A stretch of 11,870 nt of DNA from Parvularia atlantis (taxonomy: Eukaryota > Opisthokonta > Rotosphaerida), in NCBI GenBank assembly GCA_943704415.1, contig CALSCO010001007.1, positions 1 to 11,870 of the forward strand, in the 5' to 3' direction. Under the pieces are notes generated by a model. It made no database searches and was not told where the DNA came from. It saw only the letters and a program-made list of their open reading frames with translations. A program made the translations under genes and the position numbers. Within the stretch, counting starts at the first letter, position 1; every line of letters begins with the position of its first letter. Shown here piece by piece: positions 7,232 through 11,870 of this stretch.

Positions 7232-8352
7232 TTAGCGCGGCGGTGGCGCGGGGATAGCAAAGCCGTGCATGTGCGGGTTCTGGTACCACAGCGCGCCGGG
7301 CTCGGGCGGCCCGTTGTACGGGCAAACGACCGTGTACCGCTTCTTCCAGTCCTCCTCCTTGCGCAGGAGGCTGCGCAGGATCGCCTCGCGCTCCACCACC
7401 AGGCCTTGGTACGCCTCGCACAAAATGTGCAGCTGCCGCCGCACGTCAGAACGCAGCGCACGCGCAGCACACACACACACACGCACGAGGCTGCTCAGCG
7501 CGATGTTGATCGCCAGCACGAACGACAGGTTCTCGTGCGCGCCCAGCAGCCAGATCAGCGCGGCGTGCACCGGCGAGAAGCAGCTGTGCGCCGCTTGGCT
7601 GTGAGTGCGCGGCGCGGGACGCAGCCACAGGCGCACGCACGCACATGAGCAGCAACAGGGCGAACGGCGCCGGCTGCCACACCCAGAGCTCCCACGTCGG
7701 CACGCCTGCGGCCGTCGTGCGGGCGGCCGCAGACTCGTGCCGCACCCACGCCCTGTGCGCGAGACGTCAGGTCGCCTCTCTCGCACGCGCCATCGCACCA
7801 CAGCTGCTGCCACCACGGCGCCGACAAGGCCGCCGACGTCGCCTCGTTCGGCCGGGCGACGAAGCGCAGCCGCGCCGAGGGCACCGGCGCGAGCCGCTCT
7901 GGCCTGAGGCTGTGGCGCACCTAGGGCGGCGGCCGGAGGCGCGTCAGACGTGCGCCGCGCGCCCCGGCCCGCGCACCTGCTCCTGCTCGTCCTCGCTGAG
8001 CAGCAGCTGGTAGCGGCGCCCGCTCACAAACAGCAGCCACAGCAGGTTGGCGACCGCGACGCCCAGCAGCCAGAGCGGCAGGTGCTGCGCGCACGGCGGC
8101 GTGTCACGGCCGCGCGCACGGCGGCGTGTCACAGCCGCGCGCACCTCGAGCCGCCACCAGCTGGACGCCGACGCGCGCAGCCACACCGCCCCGACCGCCA
8201 GCACGTTGCACAGCACGCCGACGACCACGCCCGCGACCTGCCGCGTCCGCGGCGCCTCGTACAGCTCCTGCACCGACGCGTACAGGTCCTGCACCCGAGC
8301 GCGTGAGCTCGGAGCGCGGTCGCGCGAGTCGACATGCCTGCACACGATCCAT
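7232..8352 (-). CDS. Four-span membrane protein, possibly Nur1/Mug154-like (DUF2418) nuclear-envelope protein
   Basis: Seven exons in transcript order: 8352-8344, 8288-8145, 8084-7977, 7920-7799, 7752-7645, 7583-7487, 7432-7232; 789 nt, 262 residues. Hydrophobic spans lie at residues 20-40 (VAGVVVGVLCNVLAVGAVWL), 53-72, 157-178 and 183-203, with a polar loop at about 73-150. The third span is preceded by WELWVWQPAPF and contains CFSPVHAALIWLL. After the last span comes a charged helix (EREAILRSLLRKEEDWKKRY) and a short Pro-rich tail ending IPAPPPR. The Trp-Pro/FSPVH block followed by a charged cytosolic helix recalls the fungal Nur1/Mug154 family, which tethers heterochromatin and rDNA at the inner nuclear membrane. 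That match is from memory and tentative. The first coding exon is only nine bases (Met-Asp-Arg): the exon-2 frame has no ATG, and this ATG with a GTGCAG donor keeps phase. The other exon joins are well supported by CTGAC/CTCAC branch sites. Confidence 0.75.
7433..7486 (-). other. Intron containing a short GT/CA dinucleotide run
   Basis: This 54-bp intron starts GTGCGTGTGTGTGTGTG on the minus strand, so its donor sits in a GT run. CTGAC is 13 bases before the acceptor (A at 7446). Slippage in the run could change the intron length without harming the protein. The junction joins IALSSL to LHILCEAYQGL in phase 0. Confidence 0.8.
8085..8144 (-). repeat. Intron built from a duplicated 25-bp unit
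   Basis: On the minus strand the unit GTGCGCGCGGC(T/C)GTGAC plus ACGCCGCC occurs twice in tandem (8144-8120 and 8119-8095) with one difference, and is followed by GTGCGCGCAG (8094-8085). Each copy holds a donor-like GTGCGC and a GTGAC branch-like element. Removing one unit would leave a 35-bp intron with all signals. The flanking exons join WWRLE to HLPLWLLG in phase 0. Confidence 0.85.
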
Positions 8353-8490
8353 GACGACGCAGACCGCACGACTCACACACAAAGGGAAGAAGGGACGAGG
8401 CTTCGCCAGGACGGCAAGCGCGGGGAAAAGGAGTGCGGTGGGGGAAGGGGGGACGGACGCCCAGCAGATCCAGGCCGCGTCCCTCGTCGT
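8353..8490 (-). promoter_or_regulatory. 138-bp gap: 3' UTR of clathrin and promoter of the membrane-protein gene
   Basis: Both flanking genes read leftwards, so this segment holds the 3' end of the clathrin gene and the upstream region of the membrane-protein gene. On the minus strand it is rich in pyrimidine tracts (CCCCCCTTCCCCC, CTCCTTTTCCCC, CCCTTCTTCCCTTTG), a common feature upstream of start codons in fungi. No TATA box and no AATAAA were seen. The function is inferred from position. Confidence 0.45.
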
Positions 8491-11400
8491 CTACATGTAC
8501 CCGCCGCCGTAGCCCGCCGCCGGGTAGCCCGCCGCGCCGTACGGGGGCATGCCATAGCCACCGGCGAAGCCTGCCATGCCAGGTGGTGCCTGCCGCGCGT
8601 GTCAGCCGCGCCGCGCACCCAAGGCGCGCAAGGACGCACCGTGATCATCAGGGGCGCCTGTGGCCCGGCGCCGATGATCGGTTGTGCCGCCGCCGCGTTC
8701 TCGTGCTCGGCCTCCTTGGCCTCGCGCTCCTTGTTCTTCTCGTCGAGGTAGTCCACCTTGCTCGTGTACTCTTTCACGACTTGGACCATGTACGGCCTAT
8801 GTGGACGGGGGCGCGCCGCGCGTGAGCAGCAACTCTCGGCCCACGCGCACACGCGGCGCACGTACATGGCAAAGTCCATGTAGCCCTTGCGCCACGCCAG
8901 CTCCAGCACGACGTCCGGCTTGAGCAGGTCGTAGCACGTGAACAGCGTCGCCGCGAAGCAGTCCTTCATGTCGTTCTGCACAAAGAAGTCGAGCAGGTCC
9001 TCCGCCACCTGCCGCCGCCGTCAGCCGACACGCGCACGCCGCCACTGCCCCACCATCGCGCACCTTGCTCTCGCGCGACTCGGCCGCCGTGATCATCGCG
9101 TCCTTGAACATGCGGTCCTGCTTGGACAGGTCGACCGACTGCTGCCAGCGCTTGTTCTTCTTGAACAGGTGCGCGGCGATCCGCCTGAACTCGAGCAGCT
9201 CGTGCTTCTCGAGCTGCTGGGCCAGCGCGATGTTGTCAAACTGCGGCCGCGGGCGGCGTGCGCGTCAGCCATCATCGTTGTCGTCCGCTATGTGCGACGC
9301 TGCGCACCTCGCTGTAGTTGTCGATCGACGTGCGCAGCGTCTCGTAGTCCTCCTCCTCGATCAGGAGCTGGTTGTAGGCCTCGTTCACGGCCTTAATGTT
9401 GCTCTGGTCGGCGCGCCCCATCGTCAGCCCCTCCCTCCCCTTCCGCTCGCACAGACAGCGCGCGCCCCACGCACCGTCTGCACCGAGACCAGGTACGGCT
9501 TGACCAGCGCGAGGCTGTTGGTCTTCTTGAACATGGACACGACGCGCGTGTGGTCCACGCGCGGCGTCAACACCGTCAGCAGGTCGTTGATCAGCTGCGG
9601 CTGGTAGTCGCAGTAGAACTGGATGCCCTTGTAGTAGTACTCGGCGTTGGCGACCTTGATCACCACGTCCTTGAACTGCGCGTGCTCCCACGCGTCCGCC
9701 GGCTGCGCGTCGCACATCAGGTGCGGGCCTCGCGACGCCCGCCACAACGACGCACGTGCTGGATCATCGTCTGCACGGCGTTGTCAAACTCGTCGTAGTG
9801 AACGTACAGGAACACGAGCTCGGCCCAGAGGTGCGCAGACTCGCACGCGCGGATGACCTGCGCGGCGGCGGCGGCGGCGGCGGCGACGGTGGGCGCCGTC
9901 AGCACGCGCCTGGCCCGACCAACAATGCGCACCTTCGGGATGTTGACGCGCGACCAGAACAGCTTGAGGTGCTCCATCATCTTCTCCGGCCGGTACTTGG
10001 AGTATAGGATGGCCAGCTCCGTGAACATGCCCCTGGCGCACGCGCATCAGCGGCAGCCGCGGCGGACGCGGCACACACGCAGCGCACATGTGCGCGCGCT
10101 CCAGGCCTAGGCCGGCCTCGAGGAGCTGCATCAGCTCGTCAAAGTAGCCCTTGTTCTCGTACAGGCGGATGAGGCCCTGCCGACGCGCGGCGCGTTAGCG
10201 CACGCCCCGCGTGCCGTGTCTCAGCGTTGCGCACCTCGAGCTCGTCGGCGTGCACGACAATGTGCAGACCGCAAATCTGCGCCAGCCGGAACTCGCGCGC
10301 CTCCACGCACGCCATGTTGACCTCCTTCCAGATCTTGGTCGAGTTGGCTTTCCGCGCCGCGTCGACCGCGGCCTGGAACTCTTTCAGGTGCACGAGCGTC
10401 GAGGCCAGGCGGGCGTAGTTGGAGATGTTGTTGAACAGGATCTTGGCCGCCTCAAACATGCCCTCGTCGAAGCAGCGGTCGCCGATCGTCTGGATCTGCG
10501 CCACGTTGGGCGTGTTGATGAACTCCTCCAGGTCGGCCAGACGGTCCGTCTTGGCAAAGGCAAAGACGAGCTCCGACTCGATGTAGGGCTCGCGCGAGTG
10601 CTGCCGCGCCATCTGCAGGTAGCGCACGAGGTCCTCAAACCTGAACCGGCCGTCAGCGCCCAGCACGCGCGCACGCCGCCGCCGCCGCCGCCACACGCAC
10701 TTGTTCGTGCGCTCGGCCCCGGCGATGACCTCGACGTAGTTGGTCGGGTCGACAGCCTTGATGTACGAGTCTGCGCACCGGTCCGTCAGTCCCGCCCACG
10801 CGGACGCCCGCGCGCTCGCGCACCAATGGCCTCCTTGACCAGGTCGTTCTGCAGCTGTGCGCGGGCCAGCTTGGACCAGACCTCGGGCTCGTTGCAGCGC
10901 TCGGCAAATTCGTACGCGCGGTCTGGGCGCGGCGCGGCGCGGCCGGTGAGCGACGCCACAACGGTGCTCTTTTGCGCGCGTACCGATCGACTTGATGTAC
11001 TGCAGCAGCACCTCGATCGCGCGCACGTTCACGTCGTACTTCTTGAAGATCGTGAAGGCCTCCTCGTACAGCTCCGCGCCGACGGCGATGTTGGCGATGT
11101 CGGGCGCGTCAAAGTTGTCGAGGCGGTTGATGTAGTCCATCACGCGCGTCTTGTCGGCCTTGATCGCCGTGAGGATGAGCAGGTTTTGCAGGCTCCGGTT
11201 GTCCGAGAAGGCCGAGTTCTCCAGGACGATCTTCTCCAGCAGCTCGATCAGCTCGTTGGGCAGGTCGGCCGCCATGAACGCCTTGACCGAGAACGAGACG
11301 TCGTCCGGGTCGTGCGACTCGGGCAGCGCCGTCTGCACCACCTGCGTTCCGCCGTCGCGCGGCCGCGATTCAGTCTCCAGATCCCCTTGTCACGCACGCC

Positions 11401-11870
11401 GTCACGCCGCACACCTGGTCAATCAGCTGGCGCCGGTACTTGTTTTCCGGGTTGAGCACGTGCGCCCAAAGGTCGCCGTCGCGCCGCTTGACGAGGTAGC
11501 GCGCCTGCTGCTTGAACATCGAGTTCTCGTTCGTGACCGCGATCAGCTCGATGTTGCACTGCCCGCGCTCGTACGCGATGAAGGCCAGGTACGGGTCGCG
11601 CTTCTCGCAATACTTGCCGATGGTGAGGCTGTCGTAGAACTGGCGCGGCGCACGCAGGCACGCGTCATGGGCACAGAGGGCACGCGCGTGCTGCGCGCGC
11701 ACCTGGTTGGTCTTGAGGAAGTTCTCGGCGTTTTGGTTCGAGTCGATGTAGATCTTGGCCAGCGCGTTGTGCACGGCCGGGTCGGTCGAGCCCTCGTTGA
11801 CCTTGCTCTCCAGCCACGAGTTGATCAGCTTGAGGCGGTTGCGCTTCTCCATCTGCCGCGCGTACCGGGG
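8491..11870 (-). CDS. CLTC: Clathrin heavy chain, C-terminal half (5' part beyond window edge)
   Basis: Clathrin heavy chain forms the triskelion legs of coated vesicles in endocytosis and Golgi-endosome traffic. Exons in transcript order: >11870-11703, 11639-11415, 11341-10984, 10922-10824, 10770-10701, 10643-10235, 10176-10088, 10032-9933, 9857-9756, 9702-9475, 9403-9308, 9240-9064, 9008-8866, 8796-8640, 8589-8491; 839 residues present, the distal/proximal leg and trimerisation region of a protein usually near 1,675. Conserved blocks include [146 protein letters not shown] and [18 protein letters not shown]. The Gly/Tyr/Pro-rich tail ends GGYM and carries APLMITA where animals have the Hsc70-binding QLMLTA motif. 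The mini-exons match the family without gaps. At the right edge MEK may follow an intron acceptor (GCGGCAG) or a continuing exon. Confidence 0.97.
9858..9932 (-). other. Clathrin intron lengthened by a GCC repeat between branch site and acceptor
   Basis: The intron is 75 bp, the longest in the clathrin gene. CTGAC (A at 9899) is 41 bases from the acceptor; most other introns have 9-25. The extra length is a run of about seven GCC units ending GCGCAG. The junction joins RVNIPK to [14 protein letters not shown] in phase 0, so the splice sites are well supported. Confidence 0.85.
10644..10700 (-). other. Clathrin intron with a GGC repeat just after the donor
   Basis: The donor GTGCGTGTGG at 10700 is followed by a run of GGC units, then CTGAC 12 bases before the acceptor TTCAG. 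Splicing joins GAERTNK to [11 protein letters not shown] in phase 2 (AA plus G). With the intron at 9858-9932 this shows the same trinucleotide class inserted at different places in introns of one gene. Confidence 0.85.

Noticed and set aside
10211-11455. Long plus-strand open frame of 414 codons
   Set aside because: It lies antisense to conserved clathrin exons and their introns. Its translation shows no domain and is rich in Arg/Val/Leu, as expected from the complement of a GC-rich gene.
1-11870. A bacterial operon or integrated mobile element
   Set aside because: Every gene needs spliceosomal introns to give a conserved protein, the proteins are eukaryotic (clathrin heavy chain, a TFIP11-like factor, WH2), and no integrase, transposase, terminal repeat or phage gene was seen.

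Overview
The window is nuclear DNA from a eukaryote with a very compact, GC-rich genome. It carries parts or all of five protein-coding genes cut by 56 short spliceosomal introns, which I placed by joining conserved protein segments across frame changes. Introns are mostly 43-75 bp, with one of 92 bp. Donors mostly begin GTGCG, a CTGAC-like branch site usually lies 9-25 bases before the acceptor, and the acceptor is usually CAG. All three stop codons are used in the standard way (TAA, TGA, TAA, TAG in the four complete 3' ends). The species cannot be named from this sequence. A fungus or other small-genome protist is plausible: the fourth gene looks like the fungal Nur1/Mug154 (DUF2418) family, and the introns are fungal in size and branch-site position. 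This is inference.

Layout: (1) <1-3145, minus: TFIP11/Ntr1-type spliceosome-disassembly protein, 3' end beyond the left edge. (2) 3160-5418, plus: ACSF3-type malonyl-CoA synthetase, starting only 14 bp from the start codon of gene 1. (3) 5495-7186, plus: a WH2 and polyproline protein, probably actin-binding, with a long repetitive charged helix. (4) 7232-8352, minus: a four-span membrane protein, possibly Nur1-like. (5) 8491->11870, minus: C-terminal half of clathrin heavy chain, 5' part beyond the right edge.

The genes do not form a pathway; they are housekeeping and cytoskeletal genes packed together. Gaps between coding regions are 14, 76, 45 and 138 bp, so promoters and 3' ends must be tiny or overlap neighbouring genes. 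No stretch over 300 bp lacks a gene. I saw no rRNA, tRNA, transposon or CRISPR array.

For every complete gene the spliced exon lengths sum to a multiple of three, and every intron keeps phase. This is the main internal check on the models. The most interesting system-level signal is the intron grammar itself: a donor consensus of GTGCG in 40 of 56 introns, one GC-AG intron, several in-frame alternative acceptors, and introns that have grown by internal duplication or trinucleotide repeats.
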